51,437 bases of DNA from Candidatus Atribacteria bacterium UBA6251. GTDB lineage: Bacteria > Atribacterota > Phoenicimicrobiia > Phoenicimicrobiales > Phoenicimicrobiaceae. Made by a program: the position numbers and the translations under genes. This document shows, piece after piece, positions 27,101 to 35,041 of this stretch; within the stretch, counting starts at the first letter, position 1, and the number at the start of each line of letters is the position of its first letter. The stretch lies in contig DJVR01000016.1 of assembly GCA_002441285.1 (NCBI GenBank), forward strand, positions 1 to 51,437, written 5' to 3'. The notes beneath the pieces are model-generated. The model did not search any database and was not told the DNA's origin. It saw nothing but the letters and a program-made list of their open reading frames with translations.

Positions 27101-27171
27101 GGCAGATTGCTTGTCGAGAAGCAGAAAGATGCTTACGTTGTGAATATAGAAAAGAAGAGGAGGGGTCATGA
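24115..27171 (+). CDS. NuoF-NfnB/GltD fusion flavoprotein
   Basis: A 1018-residue fusion. Residues 1-95 are a [2Fe-2S] domain (Cys11, 16, 48, 52). Residues about 105-525 are NuoF, with FMN/NADH-binding GLRGRGGAGFPTG (163-175) and the [4Fe-4S] set Cys455/458/461/501. From about 530 a GltD/NfnB unit follows: cysteine-rich N-terminus (Cys544, 548, 583, 587, 591, 595), FAD-binding GAGPSG (639-644) and a second dinucleotide fold VVGGGNTAIDAA. It could connect NADH, NADPH and ferredoxin in one chain, as in Nfn or Sporomusa-type (Stn) transhydrogenases. The flavin and electron path are inferred. Confidence 0.88.
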   Translation: MYNLRAHILLCYGGACISSGSESVKEAMEKAIAKAGLQNEVDVITTGCMGTCELGPLMVIYPDGVFYQKVKPEDAEEIVQEHLLKGRVVKRLFYKKPKSKEMVEMFNEIDFFKLQKKIALRNCGIINPLDIEEYIAADGYMALGKVLTEMTPQQVIEEVKKSGLRGRGGAGFPTGLKWQFTAASPGNTKYVCCNADEGDPGAFMDRSILEGDPHSVIEAMIICGYAIGANQGYIYVRAEYPLAVERLKVAIEQAKKLELLGENILGSGFNFDLELRMGAGAFVCGEETALMRSIEGKRGEPRPKPPFPAQKGLFDCPTVLNNVETFANIPYIILQGADDFASLGTEKSKGTKVFALAGDINNTGLIEIPIGMPLGTIIYDIGGGTPNNRKLKAVQIGGPSGGCIPANHLNVTVDYESLQKLGAIMGSGGLIVMDEDTCMVDLARYFMEFIQEESCGKCTPCREGTKIMLSILERICQGKGRMEDLDLLEELSQQIKQTALCGLGQTAPNPVISTLRYFREEYIEHIRDKKCRAGVCADLVYTPCSNACPASVNVPGYLAYTKEGKTKKALQIHLKNNPFPAVCGRVCPHPCEAKCRRQDIDTPVSIRQVKRFMADAVEEYLECFPEKQPIKGIKVAVIGAGPSGLSAAYFLTILGYQVTVFEAEAKSGGMMTYAIPPYRLPKDIIEKEVQALIGYGIEIKKNIRVGKDVTLDELRREGYKAFYLAIGAGESILPKIEGIRNNEKVISGLNFLYKVNTGQKVSVGQKVIVVGGGNTAIDAARTARRMGAEVTIVYRRTREEMPADLEEIREAEKEGVKIQLLQNIKAIKANQNKDRLLVELINMRLSDFDESGRRRPVEIETSLFTKEIDLLILALGQKPALGNLLDKENIKLNRDDTICCSSPKGETLTQDLFAGGDVVTGPSTVVEAIGQAQKVVEAIDKYLTGGQEEYPWNIKDPIEVEFNPEEEPVDYSRAENILLPVEERIGWAEVEKTWSRQIACREAERCLRCEYRKEEEGS

Positions 27172-27632
27172 TTATTAAAGATATTGTGTATAAATATGGA
27201 AATAAAAGGGAAAATTTAATCCAGATTTTACATGAAATTCAGGATGCAGATCCACAGAATTATATTAGTAAAGAAAATCTAATTCGCTTAAGTGAGATAA
27301 TGAATATCCCAGTATCAGATATTACTAGCACTGCATCTTTTTACACTATGTTTAGTTTTCAGCCTAGAGGAAAGTATATCATCCGAGTTTGTGGAAGTCC
27401 TCCCTGTCATATTATGGGAGCTGAAACTATATTTGAAGTTATTTCTAAAGAATTAAAGATTGCCAAAGGAGAAACTACTTCCGATGGATTATTTACTCTG
27501 GAGGAGACTAGTTGTTTGGGTGTTTGTGCAGTTGCTCCAGCAATAATGATTAATGATACTGTTTATGGTTATTTGACTGTGGAAAGGGTAAAAGAGATAC
27601 TTGCCCAGATAAGAAAAAAGGAGGGCAAATAA
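27168..27632 (+). CDS. NuoE-like [2Fe-2S] subunit (second copy)
   Basis: A 154-residue NuoE-type protein with all four ligands: Cys75, Cys80, Cys116 and Cys120. It overlaps the fusion gene by 4 nt and is followed 1 nt later by the second NuoF. The two NuoE copies differ widely, so they probably serve distinct NuoF partners: this one with the formate dehydrogenase. Confidence 0.9.
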   Translation: MIIKDIVYKYGNKRENLIQILHEIQDADPQNYISKENLIRLSEIMNIPVSDITSTASFYTMFSFQPRGKYIIRVCGSPPCHIMGAETIFEVISKELKIAKGETTSDGLFTLEETSCLGVCAVAPAIMINDTVYGYLTVERVKEILAQIRKKEGK

Positions 27633-27633
27633 G

Positions 27634-29277
27634 ATGAATGATAAGAGTATTACCCAGGTTTTAGTAAGTATCGATAGCAATACAGTACTATCTGGGGCTA
27701 GACAGATTAAAACAAAGTTGATTACAGAACTAAGCCGACAGGGAATTTCTGAAGAAGTAAGAGTAATTGAAACCGGGAGCATTGGACCTACCAACCAAGG
27801 AGTAGTTTTGGGTGTGTTTCCTGGAGGAGAACTTTATGCAAACTTAACCGAAGAGGAAATTGCAGAGTTTGTTCAGGAAAGATTTGTAAAGGGTAGAACT
27901 TACCAAAAGAGATTATTGGCAGAGAAATTACCAGAAGAAATGATGTTGCAGGAATATGATTCTCGTAAAACCCAGTATTATGGTCGAATTGTCCTGGATA
28001 ATTGTGGAAGAATTAATCCTGAGGATATTGAAGAATATATTGGAGTTGGTGGTTACGAAGCATTAGGATCTGCCTTACAGGAAAAGACACCTGAGGAAAT
28101 TATTAATATTATTCAAGCTTCAGGTTTACGTGGTAGAGGGGGAGCTGGATTCCCTACTGGTTTGAAGTGGTCTTTTACTTTTAAAGAAAAGAAATATCCC
28201 AAATATGTAGTATGTAATGCTGATGAAGGAGAACCAGGTACCTTTAAAGATCGCTTGATTATGGAGGGAGACCCTCATAAGATCATAGAAGCAATGGTCA
28301 TTGCTGGCTATGCAGTAGAGGCTGAACAGGGATTTATTTATATAAGGGGAGAATATAAACTCTCTATTGAAAGACTGCAAAAAGCCATTCAACAGGCCAG
28401 AGAGATGAATTTATTAGGTGAAAATATTTTTGGAACAGATTTCAATTTTGATATTCAAATTAAGATAGGAGCCGGTTCCTATGTCTGTGGAGAAGAAACT
28501 GCCCTTCTTAATTCTATAGAAGGTTATCGTGGAGAACCCCGTTTAAAACCGCCATATCCTGCACAATACGGTTTATTACAACAGCCTACCCTAATCAATA
28601 ATGTAGAAACTCTGGCTAATATACCGGCTATTATATTAAATGGTCCGGATTGGTTCAGGAATTTTGGAACTGAAAATATGCCAGGAACAAAGGTCTATAC
28701 TGTATTAGGGCATGTCAATCGTCCTGGTTTGATAGAAGTACCCATAGGGATAACTTTAAGAGAAGTTATTTATGATTATGCTGGTGGTATTTCTTCAGGA
28801 GAATTCAAAATGGCTCAAATTGGGGGAACAGCAGGAGATATCCTATCTGCAGAGCAGTTAGATGTTCCTTTAGATATTCAATCTTTACAGGCATTAGGTC
28901 ATAATCTTGGTTCAGGTGCCTTACTTATTATGAATGATTCTATTTCAGTTGCTGAATTATTAACCAGTTGTATGAAATTTTTTGCTCATGAGTCTTGTGG
29001 TAAATGTTCTGTTTGCCGGATTGGAACTGAATATTTATACACAGCCTGTAATAGATTAAGAAAAGGAGAAGGTTATGCAGATGAATTGGAAAATATGAGG
29101 GACATTGCCACTACGATGAAATTAACTGCTTTTTGTCCTTTAGGGCAATCAGTTGCACAACCTGTATTTTCTGCCCTGAAATATTTTAAGAATGAACTTA
29201 GCAAAAGTATTAAACAGAATAAAAAGAGTTTTTCTCCTACCAGAGAGAAAAATAGTAAAGTTATTTATTATTCTTAA
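27634..29277 (+). CDS. NuoF-like NADH-binding subunit with cysteine-free N-terminal domain
   Basis: A 547-residue NuoF. The core has GLRGRGGAGFPTG, CNADEGEPG and the [4Fe-4S] set CGKCSVC plus a downstream FCPLGQ. The N-terminal thioredoxin-like domain aligns with that of the fusion protein, but all four cluster cysteines are replaced: 11 by Ser12, 16 by Thr17, 48 by Ser49 and 52 by Thr53. It also lacks the C-terminal ferredoxin domain common in HndC-type proteins. It likely passes electrons between NAD(H) and the formate dehydrogenase through NuoE and FdhA clusters. Confidence 0.92.
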   Translation: MNDKSITQVLVSIDSNTVLSGARQIKTKLITELSRQGISEEVRVIETGSIGPTNQGVVLGVFPGGELYANLTEEEIAEFVQERFVKGRTYQKRLLAEKLPEEMMLQEYDSRKTQYYGRIVLDNCGRINPEDIEEYIGVGGYEALGSALQEKTPEEIINIIQASGLRGRGGAGFPTGLKWSFTFKEKKYPKYVVCNADEGEPGTFKDRLIMEGDPHKIIEAMVIAGYAVEAEQGFIYIRGEYKLSIERLQKAIQQAREMNLLGENIFGTDFNFDIQIKIGAGSYVCGEETALLNSIEGYRGEPRLKPPYPAQYGLLQQPTLINNVETLANIPAIILNGPDWFRNFGTENMPGTKVYTVLGHVNRPGLIEVPIGITLREVIYDYAGGISSGEFKMAQIGGTAGDILSAEQLDVPLDIQSLQALGHNLGSGALLIMNDSISVAELLTSCMKFFAHESCGKCSVCRIGTEYLYTACNRLRKGEGYADELENMRDIATTMKLTAFCPLGQSVAQPVFSALKYFKNELSKSIKQNKKSFSPTREKNSKVIYYS

Positions 29278-29292
29278 AGAAGGAGTTTTAAA

Positions 29293-31983
29293 ATGGGATT
29301 AAAGATTAAAATAGACAACATACCTTTAGAGGTACCAGAAGGAACTACAATTTTAAATGCGGCAAAAAAAGCAGGGATTTATATTCCTACTCTATGTGCT
29401 ATGCCTGAACTTGGATTTACCCCTGGTTCTTGCCGTGTTTGTGTAGTAGAAGTGGAAGGTTTAACTAATTTACCAGCCTCTTGTGTCTATCCAGTTAGGG
29501 ATGGAATGGTTATACATACTAATAGCCAGAGAGTAAAAGAAGCCAGAAGAATGGTTTTAGAATTATTGCTAAGTAACCATCCTTTAGATTGTATGACCTG
29601 CGAGAAGAGCGGTGATTGTGCCCTCGAAAATTTAGCCTATGAATTAGGAGTAAAAGAGTCAAGGTTTGGTAGAAGAGAAAAAAGATTACCTCTTGATGAG
29701 AGCAACCCTTTTATTGTGAGAGATTTAAATAAATGTGTATTATGTGGTCGATGCGTAGAAATATGCAATGAAATTCAGCAAACCCACGCCATTAATACCG
29801 GATATCGTAGCTCAAAATCGAAAATTATAGCTGGTTTAGATGAAGGCTTGAAATATTCAGATTGCGTTTTCTGTGGGCAGTGTGTGGCAGTTTGTCCAGT
29901 GGGAGCTCTAATTGATAAAGCTGCTCAGGGGAAGGGCAGAAGCTGGGAGTTTCGAAAGGTTCATACTATCTGTAATTATTGTGGGTGTGGTTGTGGTTTT
30001 GATCTGAATATTAAAGATAAAAAAGTAGTTAAAGTTACCTCCAATTCAGAGAGTGTAGTAAATGGGATTAATCTCTGTGTAAAAGGTCGTTTTGGAAATG
30101 ATTATATTCATAGGGACGATAGGTTAACTACACCTTTCATTAGAAAAAATGGGAAATTAGAACCAGCTACTTGGGAAGAAGCTCTGCAATTGATCAGTGA
30201 TAAATTTAAAAAAATCAAGGAAGAAAGTGGTAGTGATAGTTTGGCGGTACTTTCTTCAGCTAAGTGTACTAATGAAGAAAACTTTTTATTAATGAAATTT
30301 GCCCGGGCTATATTAGGTACCAATAATGTAGACCATTGTGCTCGACTTTGTCATTCTTCAACAGTAGCTGGATTAGCTTCCGCCTTTGGAAGTGGAGCTA
30401 TGACTAATTCGATAAAAGAGATTGCTAATGCCTCGGTAATTTATTTGACTGGCTCCAATACTACGGAAAATCATCCTATTATAGCTTTAGAAATTAAGAA
30501 AGCAGTAACCAAAAATGGTGCAAAATTGATTGTAGCCGATCCTAGAGAGATTGAGTTAGCAAAATATGCCACTGTCTGGTTAAGACAGAAGCCGGGTACC
30601 GATGTAGCTCTCTTTAATGGATTAATGAATGTAATTATTAACGAAGGCTTAGAAGATAAGAAGTTTATTCAAGAGAGAACCGAAGATTATGAAAAAATGA
30701 AAAAGGTGGTTTTGAAGTATACTCCCGAGATAGCAGAAAAGATTACAGGTGTACCCGCAGAAGATATTCGAAAAGCAGCCCGTATATATGCTACTGCACC
30801 CTGCGCTTCTATTATTTATTCTATGGGGATTACTCAGCATACTACTGGTACCGATAATGTATTATCTACTGCGAATTTAGCTATGCTTACTGGTAATGTG
30901 GGAAAAGAGAGTACAGGGGTTAATCCATTACGTGGGCAAAGTAATGTTCAGGGAGCATGTGATATGGGTGCTTTACCCAATGTCTATTCTGGCTATCAAG
31001 CAGTCACCGATTCTCAAGTAAGAGAAAAATTTTCTCAAGCCTGGAACGTAGAATTACCGGATAGGATAGGTCTTACTGTCGTAGAAATCCTCAACGCAGC
31101 TTATGAGGGGAAGATAAGAGGTATCTTTGTTATGGCAGAAAATCCAGCTATGTCAGATCCAGATTTGAATCATGCTCGTGAAGCTTTAAAGAAAACAGAA
31201 TTTTTAGTAGTTTCCGATATGTTTATGACTGAAACTGGGGAGTTAGCTGATGTAATCTTGCCTGGGGTTAGTTTTGCTGAAAAAGATGGTACAATTACCA
31301 ATACAGAAAGAAGGGTGCAAAGAATTCGTAAGGCTATAGAACCTATAGGGGAAGCAAAACCAGAATGGAAGATTATCTGTGCTTTAGCCCAAAAAATGGG
31401 TTATCCAATGCAATATAACAGCCCGGCAGAGATAATGGAAGAGATTGCCAACCTTACTCCTATTTATGGGGGCATTTTATACCCTCGTTTGGAGAAAGAG
31501 GGTTTACAATGGCCTTGTCCGAATTCCAATCATCCAGGAACTAAATATTTGCATCAGGAGAAGTTTACTAGGGGAAAAGGGAAATTCTTTCCCGTAGAAT
31601 TTAAAGAGGCAGCAGAATTACCTGATCAAGAATATCCTTTTATCTTTACTACTGGAAGGGTATTATATCATTTTCATACTGGTACAGTCACTCGCAGATC
31701 TAGAGGTCTTTGTGAAATTTACCCGGAGGCTTTAGTGGAAATCAACCCTCAGGATGCTGAGGAACTAAACATTCAAGATGGGGAGGTGATTGAAGTCTCT
31801 TCTCGACGGGGAAAAATTAGAGCGAAAACTCAAATTACTGAAAAGTCAGGGAAAGGGGTAATATTTATGAGTTTTCATTTTTATGAAGCAGCGGCTAATT
31901 TATTAACTAATGCTGCCCTTGATCCTGTTTCCAAGATACCAGAATACAAGGTCTGTGCGGTAAAACTGCAAAAGATTAATTAA
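29293..31983 (+). CDS. fdhA: Formate dehydrogenase catalytic subunit (NuoG-like N-terminus, cysteine form)
   Basis: An 896-residue molybdenum or tungsten enzyme. Clusters in order: [2Fe-2S] Cys35/47/50/64; His96/Cys100/103/109; two [4Fe-4S] with Cys148/151/154/158 and Cys191/194/197/201; and the molybdopterin-domain cluster near Cys227/230/234/262. The active site is CARLCHSSTVAG, with Cys353 where some homologues have selenocysteine, and His354. The C-terminal dinucleotide-binding domain closes the protein. With NuoE and NuoF it should form a soluble NAD-linked, possibly bifurcating, formate dehydrogenase. The next gene encodes a formate channel. Confidence 0.92.
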   Translation: MGLKIKIDNIPLEVPEGTTILNAAKKAGIYIPTLCAMPELGFTPGSCRVCVVEVEGLTNLPASCVYPVRDGMVIHTNSQRVKEARRMVLELLLSNHPLDCMTCEKSGDCALENLAYELGVKESRFGRREKRLPLDESNPFIVRDLNKCVLCGRCVEICNEIQQTHAINTGYRSSKSKIIAGLDEGLKYSDCVFCGQCVAVCPVGALIDKAAQGKGRSWEFRKVHTICNYCGCGCGFDLNIKDKKVVKVTSNSESVVNGINLCVKGRFGNDYIHRDDRLTTPFIRKNGKLEPATWEEALQLISDKFKKIKEESGSDSLAVLSSAKCTNEENFLLMKFARAILGTNNVDHCARLCHSSTVAGLASAFGSGAMTNSIKEIANASVIYLTGSNTTENHPIIALEIKKAVTKNGAKLIVADPREIELAKYATVWLRQKPGTDVALFNGLMNVIINEGLEDKKFIQERTEDYEKMKKVVLKYTPEIAEKITGVPAEDIRKAARIYATAPCASIIYSMGITQHTTGTDNVLSTANLAMLTGNVGKESTGVNPLRGQSNVQGACDMGALPNVYSGYQAVTDSQVREKFSQAWNVELPDRIGLTVVEILNAAYEGKIRGIFVMAENPAMSDPDLNHAREALKKTEFLVVSDMFMTETGELADVILPGVSFAEKDGTITNTERRVQRIRKAIEPIGEAKPEWKIICALAQKMGYPMQYNSPAEIMEEIANLTPIYGGILYPRLEKEGLQWPCPNSNHPGTKYLHQEKFTRGKGKFFPVEFKEAAELPDQEYPFIFTTGRVLYHFHTGTVTRRSRGLCEIYPEALVEINPQDAEELNIQDGEVIEVSSRRGKIRAKTQITEKSGKGVIFMSFHFYEAAANLLTNAALDPVSKIPEYKVCAVKLQKIN

Positions 31984-32012
31984 AATTAATAAAGGGAAGG
32001 AGTATAAATAAA

Positions 32013-32885
32013 ATGGAGACAAAAGAGATACAAGAAGTAAAAATTACCGAGCCTAATTTTTTAGCTCCCGCAGGTATAGCTCAGGCTTTTCGACAGGTCA
32101 GTAATGCCAAAACAAATCTTCCTGTAATAAATATGATAATTTTGGGAATTCTCGCCGGTGTCTTTATTGGGGTTGGAGGACAATTAGCTGCTATGGTTAC
32201 CTTTGATATGGAAGGTTTTTTGGGTATTGGTTTTACCAAATTTATTTTTGGTAGTGTCTTCTCAGTAGGGTTGATGATGGTAGTAATTGGAGGAGCTGAA
32301 CTTTTTACTGGAAATAATCTGATCTTTTTAGGAGTTTTAAATGGTGATGTAAAGTTAAGTAAAATGCTAAAAAATTGGTTTTGGGTCTATTTAGCTAATT
32401 TTGTGGGTTCTTTATTAATGGTCTGGATAATTTATACTACTGAACTCTGGAAGACCGGTAATTTAGGTGTGGGAGCTAAGGCCTTAGCTATTGCCAATGG
32501 TAAAGTTAATCTCAGCTGGGAGGTAGCATTTTCCCGTGCAATTTTATGTAACTGGCTAGTATGTATGGCGGTGTGGATGTCTGCTGCTGCCAAGGATATT
32601 GTAGGTAAGATATTTGCCATTTATTTCCCTATTATGGCTTTTGTGGCTAGTGGATTCGAACATTCGGTGGCTAATATGTTTTTCGTACCTATGGGCTTGA
32701 TATTAAAAAGTAATTCTTCGGTGGTAGAAGCTGCTGGTTTGGTTGGTAAACTAAGTAATCTAACCTGGGGAGGCTTTATTGGGAAAAATTTAATTCCAGT
32801 AACTTTAGGTAATATAATAGGAGGAGCTTTCTTTGTAGCTACTTTATATTGGATGGTATATTTAAGGGGTAAGAAAGATAAATAA
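32013..32885 (+). CDS. focA: Formate/nitrite transporter family channel
   Basis: A 290-residue FNT protein with six hydrophobic helices after a short N-terminal tail. GGAELFTGNNL and SGFEHSVANMFFVPMG carry the conserved threonine and the pore histidine. Downstream of a formate dehydrogenase, formate is by far the most likely substrate; nitrite and hydrosulfide channels belong to the same family. It closes the Rex-controlled operon, which ends at the terminator at 32922-32974. Confidence 0.9.
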   Translation: METKEIQEVKITEPNFLAPAGIAQAFRQVSNAKTNLPVINMIILGILAGVFIGVGGQLAAMVTFDMEGFLGIGFTKFIFGSVFSVGLMMVVIGGAELFTGNNLIFLGVLNGDVKLSKMLKNWFWVYLANFVGSLLMVWIIYTTELWKTGNLGVGAKALAIANGKVNLSWEVAFSRAILCNWLVCMAVWMSAAAKDIVGKIFAIYFPIMAFVASGFEHSVANMFFVPMGLILKSNSSVVEAAGLVGKLSNLTWGGFIGKNLIPVTLGNIIGGAFFVATLYWMVYLRGKKDK

Positions 32886-32921
32886 ATTACTAAGAAAGTA
32901 GTAAGAAAATAAAATTTGCTT

Positions 32922-32974
32922 AAGGAGGGAGATCATAGGTTTCTCAATTGCATTGGTTTCTCTCCTTGTTTTTT
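32922..32974 (+). terminator. Terminator after the formate channel gene
   Basis: AAGGAGGGAGA (32922-32932) can pair with TCTCTCCTT (32959-32967), with one bulged or mispaired position, followed by a six-T run. The loop is long (26 nt). It separates the operon from mobA, which has no clear promoter of its own. Confidence 0.6.
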
Positions 32975-33024
32975 CCCCTCAAGAAGGGTAAAATAAGAAC
33001 AAAATTTTTAGGAAATAGCTTACT

Positions 33025-33672
33025 ATGACCAACGAAAAGAAAAAAGATATTTCCTTAGCTGCTTTGATTTTAGCTGGAGGGAAAAGTAGTCGATTAGGTA
33101 ATCATCAAAATAAGGCTTACCTTAAATTAAAAGGAAGATACCTTATTGAAATAGTAAGAGAGAAACTTGCTCAGATAGTACATAATAAGATTATTATAGT
33201 TGGATCACCAGAAGAATATTCTGCTTATTTAGAAGTTGTTCCTGATATTTTCCCCCAGCAGGGACCTTTAGGGGGGATATTCTCTGGTTTAAAAGCATCT
33301 CCTTCCTTCTATAATCTAGTAGTAGGTTGTGATATGCCCTTTTTAGAAACTAATCTTCTTAGCTATATGATACAAAATATTGATAATTATGATATAATTA
33401 TTCCTTGTTATGGTAAAGGATTGATTGAACCATTATGTGCGGTCTATAGTAAAGATTGCTTAAAGGTAATTGAAAGAAATTTGCTTAGGAAAATCTATGC
33501 AGTTAGAAAAATTTTCCCTACCTTAAGAGTCAAATATATTACTGAAGAAGAGATTAAAAAGTACGATCCAGAGTTCCACTCTTTTTTCAATATTAATTAC
33601 CCTGGAGATTTAAAGCGAGCAGAAAAAATTTATCAAAATAAAAAAGAAGATAAAAAATCAATTGAAAAATAA
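33025..33672 (+). CDS. mobA: Molybdenum cofactor guanylyltransferase
   Basis: A 215-residue nucleotidyltransferase with LILAGGKSSRLG (about 14-25) as GTP-binding loop, KAYLKLKG and the metal-binding VVGCDMPFLE (about 95-104). MobA adds GMP to molybdopterin, giving the guanine dinucleotide cofactor used by FdhA-type enzymes. Together with fdhD it forms a cofactor-maturation pair directly downstream of the formate operon. IspD or other transferases are less likely given the context. Confidence 0.88.
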   Translation: MTNEKKKDISLAALILAGGKSSRLGNHQNKAYLKLKGRYLIEIVREKLAQIVHNKIIIVGSPEEYSAYLEVVPDIFPQQGPLGGIFSGLKASPSFYNLVVGCDMPFLETNLLSYMIQNIDNYDIIIPCYGKGLIEPLCAVYSKDCLKVIERNLLRKIYAVRKIFPTLRVKYITEEEIKKYDPEFHSFFNINYPGDLKRAEKIYQNKKEDKKSIEK

Positions 33673-34402
33673 TTTGGCTTATCGAGAGATAAAATTAATC
33701 AGGCTAAAAAAAAATAAACAGGAAAAAATTACTGATCTGGTTATCCGGGAATCAGTATTAGATATTTCCTTTAATGGTGAAAAAATTTCTACTTTGAATT
33801 ATAGTAATGGTGGAGAGAAATATCTGGGAGTAGGTTTTCTTTTTACCGAAGGGTTTCTAAAGAAAAAAGAAGAGATAATTTATTTGAAATATATCCAGGA
33901 AAAAGAGACCATAGAAGTAGTTACCAGAAATATTAATGCCTCTCAGAAAAGAAAAAAAAGAAAAGAGTTATCTTTAAAAATAAAAAAAGAGAAAATTAAG
34001 ATAAAAACAGAAGTAATTTTTCAATTAATGGATGATTGGCAATCAAGAGCAAAACTTTTTTCGCTGACTGGTGGCACTCATAGTTGTGCCCTGGCTAATC
34101 GAGAAGGTTCTATCCTTTTATTTGCTGAAGATATCAGCCGTTATAATACAGTGGATAAAATACTAGGTGAAGCTTTGCTACAAGGATTACCCTTAGAAGA
34201 TAAGATAATAATTGGTTCATTTCGGATAACTTCAGGAATTTTTACTAAAATGTTGCGAGGTAGAATACCTTTAATTATTTCACGTTCAGCCCCCACCGAT
34301 CGAGCCATAGAACTTGCTCAAAAAATGGGCGTAACTTTAATAGGATTTGCACGGGAAGATAGAATGAATATTTACACTTATCCCGAAAGCATTGATATCT
34401 AA
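33662..34402 (+). CDS. fdhD: FdhD-like sulfurtransferase for formate dehydrogenase, without CxxC
   Basis: A 246-residue FdhD homologue starting at TTG inside the end of mobA. Family hallmarks: LTGGTHSCAL (135-144), DISRYNTVDK (157-166), RSAPTDRAIELA and IGFAREDRMNIY. The CGxCG loop of canonical FdhD, which carries sulfur from IscS to the molybdopterin cofactor, is missing: the matching region is a lysine-rich stretch, and the only cysteine in the protein is Cys142. It is probably still the FDH accessory protein. Confidence 0.87.
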   Translation: MKNNLAYREIKLIRLKKNKQEKITDLVIRESVLDISFNGEKISTLNYSNGGEKYLGVGFLFTEGFLKKKEEIIYLKYIQEKETIEVVTRNINASQKRKKRKELSLKIKKEKIKIKTEVIFQLMDDWQSRAKLFSLTGGTHSCALANREGSILLFAEDISRYNTVDKILGEALLQGLPLEDKIIIGSFRITSGIFTKMLRGRIPLIISRSAPTDRAIELAQKMGVTLIGFAREDRMNIYTYPESIDI

Positions 34403-34424
34403 AAAGAGGAGAAAGAAAAAATTT

Positions 34425-34835
34425 ATGTCTACTCAAGAGATAATTATTGCCCTTGATCCAGGAAGAGAAAAGTGTGGTTATGCCATAGTTAATTCCAGTT
34501 TAAAGGTTTTAAGAAAAGGGGTAGTAGTTACTGAAAGATTATGCGAGAAGATAGAAGAAGAATCAAAGATTGGGAAGATAGATAGAATTATTCTAGGAAA
34601 TGGAACAAGCTATCAACTGATTAAAAAAATTCTGAAAATAAATTTCCCCCATCTAGATATAGTAATTATTGAGGAGGAGTATAGTACCCTTCAGGCTAGA
34701 AAGAGATATTTTAAGGAAAATCCTCCTCGATTTTTATGGAGGATGGTTCCTGTATCTTTAAGGGTTCCTCCGGTGCCTTATGATGATTGGGTAGCTGTAA
34801 TCCTGGCTGAGAAATATTTTCAAAAAAGAGTTTAG
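34425..34835 (+). CDS. Small RNase H-fold (YqgF/RuvX-like) protein
   Basis: A 136-residue protein from the ATG at 34425; an in-frame start at 34392 would add a basic stretch overlapping fdhD. LDPGREKCGYAIV resembles the first metal-binding strand of the YqgF/RuvX/RuvC group, IILGNGT the second part, and VPYDDWVAVILAEKYF the last helix with an acidic residue. Canonical YqgF cleaves pre-16S rRNA ends; this diverged form may be a nuclease or a degenerate relative. I would not assign a precise role. Confidence 0.6.
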   Translation: MSTQEIIIALDPGREKCGYAIVNSSLKVLRKGVVVTERLCEKIEEESKIGKIDRIILGNGTSYQLIKKILKINFPHLDIVIIEEEYSTLQARKRYFKENPPRFLWRMVPVSLRVPPVPYDDWVAVILAEKYFQKRV

Positions 34836-35041
34836 TTTTTAAGAAAGCAATGGTTATTTTTGGTTAAATTTATTGTCCCTGGATATCAATTTTAGAAGAG
34901 TAAATGATAGAAAGATTATTTATTTAGTAGGAATAAAATTATAACAAAATAGTAATTAGATCGATTTAATTATTCCAGTTAATTTCAAGGGAGCGTTAAC
35001 TAAAATTTTGTTTAAACAAGAAGATTCAGGAAGTATTTTTA

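Noticed and set aside
32922..32974. Moco riboswitch upstream of mobA
   Set aside because: The hairpin is too small and lacks the multi-stem architecture of that motif; a terminator explains it better.
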